Assembly (NCBI GenBank): GCA_015039465.1
Contig: MU130154.1
Coordinates: 599,065-663,064, forward strand
Reading direction: 5' to 3'
DNA: 64,000 nucleotides
From: Phlegmacium glaucopus
Taxonomy: Eukaryota; Basidiomycota; Agaricomycetes; Agaricales; Cortinariaceae
Position numbers and translations under genes: made by a program. The notes below the pieces were generated by a model that saw nothing but the letters and a program-made list of their open reading frames with translations, made no database searches and was not told the origin of the DNA. This document shows, piece by piece, positions 22,262 through 33,087 of this stretch (the stretch's first letter is position 1; each line of letters begins with the position of its first letter).

Positions 22262-25200
22262 TAGCCTTCATCGTTCATAATTTATACGGAAGGCTAGTCA
22301 AGCACATCGAAAAATGCGTCGAGAAGGAGCCAAAGACAAGGCGAAAACAAGAAAATCGAAAGCCAGCTCGTAAGTACACGAGCCCAACCATCAGCCACCG
22401 CCGGATCGATGAAACCAAATCCGCCACCCAAGAAAAAACTAAAGACCGAAATGGGGCACCACGCCATTTTGTAGCCAGCCTTGCGGCGTCAGGGTTGGAC
22501 TCTGAATCGAAACGGCTAGTCACGAGCCTAGCGCGATATAACGTTCTAGGAGTCGGACACCGTACTGGTAGCCAGTCCTTCAGGAGACCAATATTCAATA
22601 TTCAGATCTTGTCGGGATACAGTATGACGGCGATAATTCTTCTTCGACTCCTGCCAAACATTTCTTTGTGCATGGTTTCGGTTCAGGCATGTCCTCTGCC
22701 ACCAGCACAGTACAATCCATTGTCTATCTGGACTGGGCCGTACCGTTCTTAGGCATAATATCAACTATCTCGTTCAACCGGCTTTATTATACCTGCTACC
22801 TGGCAGGTACTCGTCTGCCGAATTTTGAACCGTTTGGGTTTACTCTGGATTGATGTTTACAAAATGCAAAAGAATTTTCTTGCCCGATATTGGCATCCCT
22901 GCTCGATAACTTTGGCTCAAGTTCTCGAAACCATTATGCAAAGATATAAATCCTTTCCGAAACCTGGATTCTGATATATCTGTCCTCCATCTGTATGGAA
23001 CTCGTTCATCAGAAATTCTCTCCGTTATTGTACGAGAGTTACGGGACAGTTGAAGTAACGGCCTAGGTAGGACAGAACCCAATTATGAGGCTGATCCTGA
23101 CGTTCTGAGATAACACAGATAACAGACAGCAACTTAACAAAATCGCCTGCCCTCCATGTCCGCCGGAGAAATGTCGCTCTTGACAGGTACAGTGTCCTCT
23201 TTTGTCTACGGGCCCAACTTACTCTTTTCGTTATCACAGACATCCTTACGCACATAAATGCATCTACAAATTATGAAATACCATGGTCGTAAGATAATTC
23301 TTTCCAAACAACTCATCAAAGTTGCATAATTCGTAGCTGGGTCGGTGCCTTCTTCTCAGGTTCGCCTGATTTTGATCATTTCCCGATTTGCTTTCTCTAT
23401 GATCAGCATCCCTTGAACGGCGGAGAATCCTCAGATCAAAGATCGCAATATCATCCAAACGTTCAGAAACTGTCTGGAAATGTTCCAGCTATTTGCGAAA
23501 TGGTAAACAAACCGTGCCTCAACCCTCATTGCTCCACTTTCCCCTACCTTGCTTGAAAATGACTATGTCATCGCAATATATTGATTGTTGACCCTGTCAG
23601 TGGTGACAAGGAGCCTATACTAGATGTAAATAGCGCAGCCGCTCCACTGCTTTCCACTCATGCGCATCAATTCTACCTAATTATACAAACAAAGGCGCAC
23701 ATGAGGAATTTTCCAAAACGTCTACCATTTCGCAAATAGCTGTCAGCAGAACGAACATTTGTTTGTGCTCCCAGATTGATTACGAGACGTGCCCAAATTT
23801 AGGGTCCGAGTCAGGTCCAGTGTACGCACGATCTAATCTCCTTCCAACGGTCCCGCAGCGACCCTTTCTAAAGGCGGTTGTCGGTCTTCAGATTGTCCAA
23901 CAAGTGGACCTAGCTATGTACCCCAAAGTCTTCTATTTCAGGAGAAACATCTCCGCACTAAGATACTTTTTTTCGAAAGCTGAATGTAATCGATTTCAGT
24001 ATACTTATCGCCGTGCAAAGTTCATATGTTCAGGGTTGTTCATTATCTATGACATAAGGTACATTTTACTCAGAATTGATTATGATATCATCGGCTTAAT
24101 TTTAATCCTAACATCTTAGATCAGTGAGATAAATCGAAGGATTCGAAGAACCACCCTCAGGGCTCAAGGCTCTCGTAACATGGAATCCTAGGAGGCGGCG
24201 ACGCCACCGCCCCACGGTTTCTTTGCTTCGATGTTTCAACCGAGAGTGCTCCAGCCTTACATAAACGTTAAGCGCCATTTTATTGGTATGCTATGTACCT
24301 AGATGAAACCGGAGATAGTCACTCCCATACTCCTTTCGGCTTCAAATTCCACATTGTGGGTTACCTCAATATCTCGTAATACCTATACTTGACACAGGTC
24401 CAGGAAACGGTAGAAGATATAGTCCTAACTTCTGGTGCCATGTACTTCGAAGTCAGGATGCAGTACTCGTCTCTCTCCTCGTGCGTTTAAACTTTGATGG
24501 TGAGGGTGCGGTTTACGTGATATTGATATTGATATAATTATACGGATTCCATGGTTAATGTACAAAGTTCAAAATAAGGGCATCACGCAAAAACCTCGGG
24601 GGGGTACTTTACTACTTCAAGTTGCGCGCTCGTCGGGTCGAATGACTCGATGAGTGCGCAGTTGAACATCAGAACAACATGCAAAATAAGATGGCAAAAA
24701 TGGCATATGTAATGCAACAAGTGTTTTTAGAAAATGAAGAAGTCAAAGGCAGGCAAAACTCAATGGGGGAGGAGGGATCGGGTCATTGTCAAAGGGAGGT
24801 TAGAGTCAGGGATTGAAAAGGAAAGGAATTGACAGCTGGACTGATCAAAAAGAAAAACCGAAAAAAGGAAGAAAAGCAAAGAGTTTTACAATTTCTCATT
24901 TCTCATTTCCAACTTTTCCTGTGTATCCCAAAAAACCATCACTTCGAACTGGGCTGCGGAGATCATTAATCGGACTGCTTGAACGAACGATCAACGCTAA
25001 CACCACACCCTGACAGTCGGAATGCATGCATTCACGCACAGAAAAGACTTTCAGATATTTGGTGTGTATACATAAAAATGTATATTTGGGTTTTGTGAAG
25101 AATTTCCCAAGTAGGCCGACTGATCTTGACCGAAAAAGGCAAGGTTCGCGGGAGGGGGGATGAGGAACGGGCAGGTTGGGTTGTTCGATTCGAACCACCA

Positions 25201-25580
25201 CGTTGAGCTTTCTCATCTCCCTGGAGGGGCGATGGAGCCGTACAATACATTTAGACGTGGGTATAGATGAAACGTATTTTGAGTTGACGGCTTAGAGAAG
25301 GCGAGCCCAGGGTCGGCAGGGAGAAGATGTATGTATCCAGGCAAGAAAATTGGAATGGATATTGGCCTGAAGTATCTGACGGGATGGTGGGCGTGTTTAT
25401 GACCAAATGAGAGGGAGGGGGAAAGAAACGGGTACAGGTGACCAACCAGACAAAGGGGGAACCCCAGTCTTTTGGAAAAACAAAAGAAAAGTGTAAAAGG
25501 GCTGCCCTTGGTGAAGAGAATTTCCACGATTTCTTTTTTTAAAATTTTACGCAAAGACAGGGGGAAAAGGTTTCGAGTGG
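22262..25580. other. gene-poor stretch, relic sequence and PBS2 3' flank
   Basis: About 3.3 kb without a gene I can support. A Lys-rich fragment near 22310-22450 (KMRREGAKDKAKTRKSK, then MKPNPPPKKKLKTEMG) may be the continuation of the decayed sequence to the left. Longer frames at 22237-22752, 23763-24119 and 25213-25653 have no recognisable domain. A 20-bp inverted repeat lies at 23486-23742. The end nearest 25581 is the 3' flank of PBS2. Confidence 0.5.
23486..23742. repeat. perfect 20-bp inverted repeat around 217 bp
   Basis: CAGCTATTTGCGAAATGGTA at 23486-23505 recurs as its exact reverse complement at 23723-23742. The spacer is 217 bp of AT-rich sequence without a gene. No clear target-site duplication flanks it. 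A MITE-like relic or a chance-preserved palindromic duplication are both possible. Confidence 0.8.
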
Positions 25581-27246
25581 TTATATCATCTGCTGCGACG
25601 AAGCTGCTTGAAGAGCTACGTTTGCTCGATGCGCGAGAGCCGATTCTACCCATACAGCCATGTTGACCTGGCTCTCTCCATCATGTCTCAGAAAGGGATG
25701 ATCCTATCAGATATAAAAAGCCATCAAGTAAGAATCCATCAGTATATAAAATCCAAGGGAAGAAAGGAAACAGAACCCACCAACAACTCTCTGTAACTCG
25801 CCCTCCTATTCGGATCCTTCCTCAAACACAAACTCACCCAATCCCTCGCTACCTCACTATACTTGTCGTCTGGCAATTCTGGCGGATCCCCATTAACAAT
25901 CGCCGTCAACTGCGCGAACACATTGGAATAAGTCTCGGGTGGGTATGGGTATTGGCCTAGTCCGATTTCGATCATGGAGAGACCGAGAGACCAGACGTCC
26001 GAGGATACGGTGTATGTGCCTAGATTGTTTTGGGATTCACCTTTGATACGCTCCGGCTGGATTAAAATGAAAAGAATTAAGTGGATGTGGTATTAGAGAA
26101 GATAGGTAGCGACGTACGGCCATGTAACTCTGACAACCGATATTTGTTTTAGCAAGTGATTTATCCAATTCACCTGATATTCCAAAATCGCACAACTTGA
26201 TGTCACCTTTTCTGTTGACCAACACGTTCGTGGGTTTCACATCTAAAGCTCATATAATCAACACATAGGTTATTTGGAGACGAAATAGGATAGGTACCAC
26301 GATGTATGATATTTAATTCATCTTTCAGAAACTTGAGACCACGGACCATAGAAGCAGCTATCCGAGCCAAGACATCCTCCGGGACGCCAGCGCCTTGGAG
26401 TTTATCAAGGGACCCAGCGTCCATGTATTCCATACAATAATAAACGCAAGATTCGATGAAAAAAGCACCATAAAACTCGACTATCTCAGGAGCGACTGCA
26501 CGATGCAAGACATCGAGTTCCATGATGATAGCGTTTAGTTTTGAATCTTCGAGTTCTAAGCGTATTTCCTTTAAAAGATTTAAGATCAATAAAAGAGACT
26601 GAGAAAGAAAGGTCCGACCTTCATAGCCATGGCGACGTTTGTGGGTTTATGTAGGACCTTTTTAACGGTGCCGTAATTTCCTTTGCCTAGCTCTTCGTCG
26701 AGCTGTAACTGGTCCATGTTGATCGCGAAAGAGGCACCGTTTGAGAAGTTGACGCCAGCAGCATGTAGAACTGCTTTTCCATTGAAATTGAGAGCACCAG
26801 ATGGATCGCTTTTGATGATGACGATAATGATGAGTAAGTGAAAGAAAAGAAGGGGAAAAAACGTACACAATTTTTGAAAAGTTGGAAAAAGGAGACCCGA
26901 AATCTCCAGCGGGTGGTGGAGCTCTGCGTGGTTGTTCGTGAAGTAGTAAGGAAGGGCGACCTGCGCCTAAACCGGCTGCAAGTGGACCACCACCCGTATG
27001 ATGAGAGGATGAAGGATCTGGAAGAATTGAAGGATCTATATCACGGAGAGAGAAAGCTGGACGGTGTCTTCTCAACCCTAATGGTTTTGTATTAGGTCGA
27101 TGATCGAGAATGGACGATTCAATGTTGTTTGAAGAAGAGGCCCTCTTTGCGAATTCGGCCATTTTTTCCTGTAAAGAGGGTGGAATGGGAGTTGAGACAG
27201 GATGTTGAGCCCGTAAACGCGAGGATGGCTTGGAGTTGAATGACAT
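25581..27246 (-). CDS. PBS2: MAP kinase kinase Pbs2 (HOG osmostress pathway)
   Basis: Several minus-strand exons give about 460 residues. A Ser/Pro-rich N-terminus (with [13 protein letters not shown]) leads to [25 protein letters not shown] (glycine loop), [14 protein letters not shown] (catalytic Lys), [58 protein letters not shown] (activation loop with Ser and Thr acceptors), CQSYMAPERI and [13 protein letters not shown]. The C-terminus is [12 protein letters not shown] to [21 protein letters not shown] and the FAINMDQL lead-in are characteristic of Pbs2 over Ste7 and Mkk1. It phosphorylates Hog1 in response to osmotic stress in the cytosol. Its ATG overlaps that of the opposite-strand BAG gene. 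Confidence 0.92.
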
Positions 27247-27862
27247 GACGGTACAAGTTTTGTCTATGCCTGTCACAGTCAATTGGGGAAAAGATAGGTT
27301 CGAATTCGAGCTCCCTCACAACAACAACACCCCCCTCGCTGCGATTAGGAATTCAATAGCGGCTTATACCCATCTGCCTTATCATGCTTTCTCAATCATT
27401 CATGATGGGGCTGTCATGAAAGACGATAACGCGCCCAGTAAGCAGTGTAACCTTTTTTTCTTTCTTTTTTCTTTTTTTTTAAACTTTTAATCAGTATCCG
27501 CCTACAACCTTCGTCCAAATTCTACGATTGCAATAGTATCGCCGTCAGCTTCTCAACCGCCGCCTTTCAAGAATACAGAGCAGGCTCAAATATCCACGAT
27601 TCAATCAGAACTCTCAGCCGTGTCCAACTCCCTTTTACCAGCACACTCTCAGTTCCTTTCAGATCTTTCCACACAACCCAAGCAATCTTTAGAAAAGGAA
27701 CACTCGCGTCTTGCAGAACTTCTTCTTCAAGCTCTTCTTCGCATAGACGCCATCATCCCAGAACGCGATTGGGACAATGCACGAGCTCATAGAAAAGCAG
27801 CCGTCAAACAACTCCAATCTCTTCTCGATCAACTCGATTCAGCATGGGCAAATAGCACTTGA
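27245..27862 (+). CDS. BAG-domain Hsp70 co-chaperone with N-terminal ubiquitin-like domain
   Basis: Two exons, 27245-27437 and 27495-27862, give 186 residues. Residues 1-80 form a ubiquitin-like fold (VTVNWGKDRFEFELP, HDGAVMKDDNAPISAYNLRPNSTIAIV), and residues 100-186 a BAG three-helix bundle (ISTIQSELSAVSN, LLQALLRIDAI, AHRKAAVKQLQSLLDQLD). BAG proteins are nucleotide-exchange factors of Hsp70; the UBL can dock to the proteasome. The first ATG (27245) overlaps the PBS2 ATG on the other strand within the palindrome CATG; an in-frame ATG at 27269 (MPVTVNW) is an alternative start. The 3' end is 55 bp from the convergent RING gene. Confidence 0.88.
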
Positions 27863-27917
27863 ATTCAATCTTTGTACTTTTAAATTGTAATCCATGAAAG
27901 AAAAAAACACCTTTTTT

Positions 27918-29393
27918 CTACAACTTGGTAATCGACGGTGGCACTCCGAAGCCCATATTGTTTCTGTTGGGTGGTGGCGGAGGGGGAGGAAGGATCGGTG
28001 GTTGGAAATACTGCCCTTCCTCTGACCTCAAAGCTGCATTGCGATCCATCATCATCCCATGCATCTGCATCCTTAAACCATGCATCTGCGCTCGGACTGA
28101 CATGATCTCTTCTCCCAACCTCAGCGTCTCATTCGTCAGTCCAATCTCGCTCCGTCTCCCAACAGAATCGATCCCGACAGCTAACCCCATCATACTCTCC
28201 CTTAATCCGACTAGCGTCCCTTCGAGTGTGGTACCTAGATCAAGAGGTGCAACAACACCCATCATTCCAGTCCGACTGTATGCTGTGTCACTCGACGCTT
28301 GGTGGCCTATCGCTGGTCTTTGTACCACGTTCTCGGCTGGAGGAAAGTATGGCGCCAGTGGGTCTTCACGAGCCGTCATTGGTTGAGAAGGACCAGCAGC
28401 GTAGTGCTGCATTCCTAGCGGCAGCTCACTGCTTGTTATCCCAACGCCAGAACTCATAATTGGACCAGTGCCAAGGCCAAGGCCACCTCCAACCTGATAT
28501 GAAACCCTAAACCACGGACCCAATGTATTTCGAGCAGCATTCATCTCCCTCCGAAGAGTTTGTACCATCGTCTCTAAAGTATCAACGCGATGTCGGAGAA
28601 GCATATTTTGTTCTGTTAACAAGGAGATCTTGGCGGTATTGGAGGTAAAGAATCCTTTGAGAGATTCGTATGGGCATGAAGAAAGGTGATCGCTAGATTT
28701 TTGAGGACCTGCGTGTGGGCATCCAAGAGCGGCATGGGGGCATATATGCATCTAGATAGATAATTACTGGGGTCATGCCAGGATATTTGGAATGGATGCG
28801 TGCGTACCTCTTCCTCGTTGTCTTTAAATTCTTCTTCCTCTCCTCTTTTCGTTGCTTCTGCATTGCGCTTCTCCTCTCCATGCATTTTCTCGACGTGATC
28901 GGCAACCTCCCTCCGTCTTAGCAGATCCTCACATCCCAAGACAGGACATTGCGCCTCCCCATACTCACAGTCATCTCTAAGATGCAGTGGCATCATTTGT
29001 CGTTGACAAGTATGTAGACAACCTTCTTGTCTATGTACACATTCGACTTGAAGTTCATCGACGAGCTATTTCACAGTATATGAAAATCACATAATATTAG
29101 AAGAAGAGAAGGAGACGTACGGAGCGTACTATTGGGTTTGCTGGACGTAGATCAGCCAATGTCAAAGGAGAGCGATCGACAGGGCAGATTGGGGAATGGG
29201 ACAGAGCGCGAAGAATGCACTCATAACAAAAAGTGTGTGCGCATGTCTGTGTGGTTGTAGGATCTGTGAAAGGAGCACGACATATGCAGCAGATCTAAGA
29301 ACGAATAGTAAGATTAGCAAATAAATGTAATGAAAAGGGAGGACACAATACAAGATTGGTGTTCGGTGCTTCAATGTAGTTGAACAGTGACAT
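27918..29393 (-). CDS. RING finger / TRAF-type zinc finger protein, probable E3 ubiquitin ligase
   Basis: Starts MSLFNYIEAPNTNL at 29393 with a 42-nt first coding exon, then a C3HC4 RING finger (CCICRAPF...CAHTFCYECI...CPVDRSPL). TRAF-type zinc-finger repeats follow (CVHRQEGCLHTCQRQMMPLHLRDDC; CPVLGCEDLLRRREVADHVEKMH; CPHAALGCPHAGP..LSSCPYE). A coiled-coil segment comes next (LLTEQNMLLRHRVDTLETMVQTLRREM), and the C-terminal third is Pro/Gly/Met-rich, ending PPSITKL. RING plus TRAF fingers suggests an E3 ligase that oligomerises by the coiled coil. The MATH/TRAF-C domain of animal TRAFs is absent. Its start codon lies 26 bp from that of the aldo-keto reductase. Confidence 0.87.
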
Positions 29394-29419
29394 TCTCAAG
29401 GGTTATCTAATCTTGTACC
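29394..29419. promoter_or_regulatory. 26-bp gap between divergent start codons (RING gene / aldo-keto reductase)
   Basis: Both start codons are well supported by protein content, so the promoter elements and transcription starts must overlap the coding parts of the partner genes. Confidence 0.55.
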
Positions 29420-30672
29420 ATGACCACCACACTGGCACTTTCTTCGACAATCCGTCTCACCTCGGGTCATACCATGCCCCTCCTTGGGTTCGGCGTCTAC
29501 CAAAACTTTGACACGAAAGCTTCAGTCATCGAAGCTCTCAAAGTGGGTTATAGGTCAATCTCCTTTTTTTTATTAGCATCGTTCATGATAAGCTTATCTT
29601 TGTACAGGCACGTAGACTCAGCCCAAGCTTATAGAAATGAAGCACAAGTGGCAGAAGCCATTCGAGCTTCAGGAGTACCTAGAGGAGATGTTTTTGTTAG
29701 TACGTTCTGAAATCATTTTGCCCCGGTATCCATGTTTACTTCCTTACAGCCACTAAATGTGTTTCAAGGACCCACGGATATGAATCAACACTCAAAGGTG
29801 TCAACGAATCATTAGCGAAGATGAAATTTGGTCAATAATCGATCTCTCGATCCTAAATCAATCAATTCACGGCTTATTTAAATGCTATCCAGATTACATT
29901 GACCTTTTCCTTATTCACGATCCATTATCCGGCACTGACCGTCGTCTGGCTACCTACAAAGCTTTGAGCGAAGCTAAAGCAGCTGGCAAGATCAGGAGTG
30001 TTGGTGTATCGAATTAGTGAGGTTCCTCCTTGTTCGATTCAAGTCTCACATTCACTCAAAGAAAACTTAAGTAATGTGCATCACATTGAAGAAATAAAAA
30101 ACGCAGGGTTCGAACCGCCTTGTGTTAATCAGATAGAGGTTATTTTTTATTTTGACCAGAGCTTTTTCGGTCTAGGTCTAAACCACTCGTCTTTTCCTTT
30201 CAGCTACATCCCCTGTGTCAACAAACGGAAATAGTCAAATATTGCAAAGAGCACAACATCGTCGTACAGGCATATTGTCCTATCCTCAAGGGACGGATGG
30301 ACAATCCTGCCATTACTGCGCTTGCAAAAAAGGTACGCCTATCAGCATTGACTGTGTTGATGTGCGCTACGATTGACGAATGATCAATAAAAGTATAACC
30401 GCGATCCTGCTCATATATTATTACGCTGGTCTCTTCAAAAAGGGTGCGTTCTTTTCCTTTTCCCTCATTAGAGTGCTGACATTTCAATCCTATGTCTACA
30501 TCGGTCTACTTATAGTTTTGTACCTCTCCCAAAGAGCGCCACGCCTTCTCGCATTCATTCGAATGCGAACCTGTACGACTTTGAGTTGACAGAAGACGAC
30601 ATGCGGAAATTAGACGCTCTGGATCGTGGAAAGGCCGGTGCGATCAGCTGGAACCCAGTAGACGCTCCTTAA
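29420..30672 (+). CDS. aldo-keto reductase
   Basis: About seven exons give roughly 285 residues. The TIM-barrel AKR motifs are in order: GHTMPLLGFGVYQN, HVDSAQAYRNEAQVAEAI (catalytic Asp and Tyr), TTKCV (Lys), DYIDLFLIHDPL (His), [56 protein letters not shown] (NADPH 2'-phosphate loop) and LTEDDMRKLDALDRG. All four catalytic tetrad residues are present. It reduces aldehydes or ketones with NADPH; the substrate cannot be told. It is closest in pattern to the fungal 2,5-diketogluconate/prostaglandin-F-synthase-like AKRs. The [10 protein letters not shown] to FVPLP junction uses a GTGCGT donor. Convergent with the DUF6533 gene, 368 bp apart. Confidence 0.88.
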
Positions 30673-31040
30673 GCTATTTCAACAAAAAAAACATTCGTAT
30701 TGTATTATATACAGATTTACCATCTGTGGTTTAACTTCAACACATTGTCTTTATATTGAGCTTTGAATTCAGGAGGATATCATCATTTTACACGATCGAT
30801 TAACATATGTAATCTAAAAAAGCCCAACAAATCATGATACAAAGTCATCTACCAATCGTGAAGGAAGTTGTATAAAAAAAACAAGAGGGTATGTCATAGT
30901 GGATGATTAATATGATATTGTAGAATCGTCGGGAGCCCCGGGCGAAGGGGATCGTTTTTATAAATATACCAACATGGATAGGCTCAATGCAGAAGAAGAA
31001 GAAAAAAAGAAGACAGGGGGTAGAGCGGCCAAGAACACAT
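30673..31040. other. intergenic between two convergent genes
   Basis: About 370 bp of AT-rich 3' flanking sequence with purine runs (AGAAGAAGAAG near 30990). No gene, repeat or RNA seen. Confidence 0.5.
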
Positions 31041-32619
31041 CTAGTGTTCCAAAGAAAGCGCAGATATATATGAGCTTTGTAACGTCCGTCCGCCAGAACT
31101 AGTATACCCTTGCGAAGCTAATTCGTGAGTCTCGTATGTCGGTTGATGGCTGAATTGCGTTGAGAATTGAATGTTGGTACCCGTGTGTCCATTCGTGGTG
31201 TCTAAACCGTTGACGTCGTTTGCTAGATGGTTGAGGTTGAGGAGGATGCGATAGCCCTGATTAATAAATAAATGGTAAGGAAAGATTTTTGTATTTTTTT
31301 TTTGGTTGGACTAACACAAAATGAGAATATGGTCAAAAGCCATCTGGAATATAATAATGAGTAACGGAACCGATAGGACCCAGAAAAAGGGAGCTCACCC
31401 ATATAAGACACCCGCATAAGCAGGGTTATGCAATGCGTACAACACGAGGTGTCCCCCATAGGCGACTGATATATAAAGAACCAGGGCATGATAAATTTAG
31501 GTTGGGAAATAAGTGGAACATAGAAGGACGTACAGAACAGTAGAAAGAAGGCCCATGTTCCATCACGAGTTAGTAATATTAGGAGCGGTACATCGCCCCA
31601 TCCTGATCGGATAGCAAGGACGAATTTGAACAGAGTTATCACGAACAGAAATGCTTGGAAAAGAATGGCTGAAGTCCTGCATGCGTTACGGGGTGAGGAT
31701 AGAGATAACATAGATCAGTATGGATGGAAACGGAGGAGTGTTGAAGAGATGGCGTACGCGTAGATTATGAGTGTGCGTGGGACGTTAATAACGAGACATA
31801 GATTATCGTAGGTGATACCGGGCAGTGCAAGGGATAGCCCTACAACCATCCCAACAATCTCAACTAAAAAAAATGCTGCCACTACCTTTGGCATAGTAGA
31901 ATTTCCATGATAAAGGGCATGCACTAAATTTTTTTATTTTTTTATTTTTTTTTAAAAAAAAGGCAAATGCGACTAGTTGGCTGTGTTGGGGCTCACCTCT
32001 TAGTATCAATATTGTATCAATGGCCATCAAAATCAAAGAGGCAGCAATTGCCTGATAAATTTGCCAGATGTAACAATCATGGGGAGTGAAATGAAGTGGT
32101 GGGGTAAGTTCTGTCCCTATTAAAAGGATGGACCTGCAAAACCCCCCCAAGATTATGGATGAGAAAAATACGATAGTTTGTGAGAGAATGATGAACGTAC
32201 ACTTGCACCAGCATCGGTACATATCGTATGAAGAAATAAACGACTTTGGTGTATGACCATGATCGTCTGGGAAATCGGAACGGTAATTAAGCCGACGTTC
32301 GGAGTTAGAGGAGAAATGAACGTACGGCCACATGAGCTTGACCTTTTATCACAAGTTTCAAATGCATTCGTGATCTAGCCTGAAACAACATACCTCTTCG
32401 TCGGTCGTAATTAAGATATCCCATATCAGAAAAGCCAAAGCCGCTGCTACCATCCGCGAAAAAAATAAGTGACTACTTGGTCGAATAATTGACCTCGGGC
32501 TCACCTGAGCTTCGATTAACAGCCTGAGCACCCGCTGCAATACTTGCTGAAGCAATATAAGGACTGTAAAGAGGTTCGTTACCAACGCTGCTATCTCTAC
32601 GCCAAAGTAAAGCAAGCAT
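31041..32619 (-). CDS. DUF6533-type seven-helix membrane protein
   Basis: Minus-strand multi-exon gene starting MLALLWRRDSS at 32619 and ending SLEH at 31041. The first helix carries the family signature AALAFLIWDILITTDEE, as in the mushroom-specific DUF6533 proteins. More hydrophobic segments follow (TIVFFSSIILGGF; ASLILMAIDTILILRG; VVAAFFLVEIVGMVVGLSLALPG; ILFQAFLFVITLFKFVLAIR; TWAFFLLF). The C-terminal tail is soluble (NHLANDVNGL..TNIQFSTQFSHQ). The topology resembles G-protein-coupled receptors, but no ligand or G-protein link is known to me. The family is greatly expanded in Agaricomycetes. Exact internal exon boundaries were not all fixed. Confidence 0.75.
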
Positions 32620-33087
32620 CGTTCAAATCGGCACCGCGTTGAACATCCACCAAGGCCGAGATTCAAGAAAGCCCAAGCACAATCTGAGGGTGTCGAGTAA
32701 GAACAGTAGACCTCGAATATATGTTTTTTTCCGGGCTTGAGAAAAGGAAGGAAGGAAGGGTGCAAATGGGTACAGTGTGTAGCTAGCCTTGTAGTTTAAA
32801 AATAGCCGATATTTTTGATCAGATGGAAGAGCCCCCACAATCGCCACGAGTCACCACATCGCTAACTCAGAACCATCAGACCTAGGAATGATGAAACGTA
32901 GTTCGCGTGGTATTTCTGGACTTGGTACATAGCTATTCTAGAATCTAGATCCGTGTGTCATGTACGGTTCACAATCAAAAAGAAGCAAGCAACCATCATG
33001 CATCATGGACCATGGTGACTTCGCGACTCGGCGGTCTTTCGGCATGGTATTAAAGCAGGACCATCGAGTGTATGGATAGAATTATCC

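Noticed and set aside
22237..22752. 171-codon plus-strand frame
   Set aside because: Composition changes along its length and it crosses fragments that read better in other frames; no family recognised.
25170..25200. B-box-like GGTTCGAATC on the minus strand, as in a tRNA gene
   Set aside because: The arms around the TTCGAAT loop do not pair, and no A box or acceptor stem is found at the right spacing.
25213..25653. 146-codon minus-strand frame downstream of PBS2
   Set aside because: It begins inside the last PBS2 exon in a different frame and continues into 3' flank; no protein-like pattern.
30105..30125. GGGTTCGAACC, another tRNA-like box
   Set aside because: It lies within the aldo-keto reductase coding exon (NAGFEPPCVNQ) and has no cloverleaf around it.
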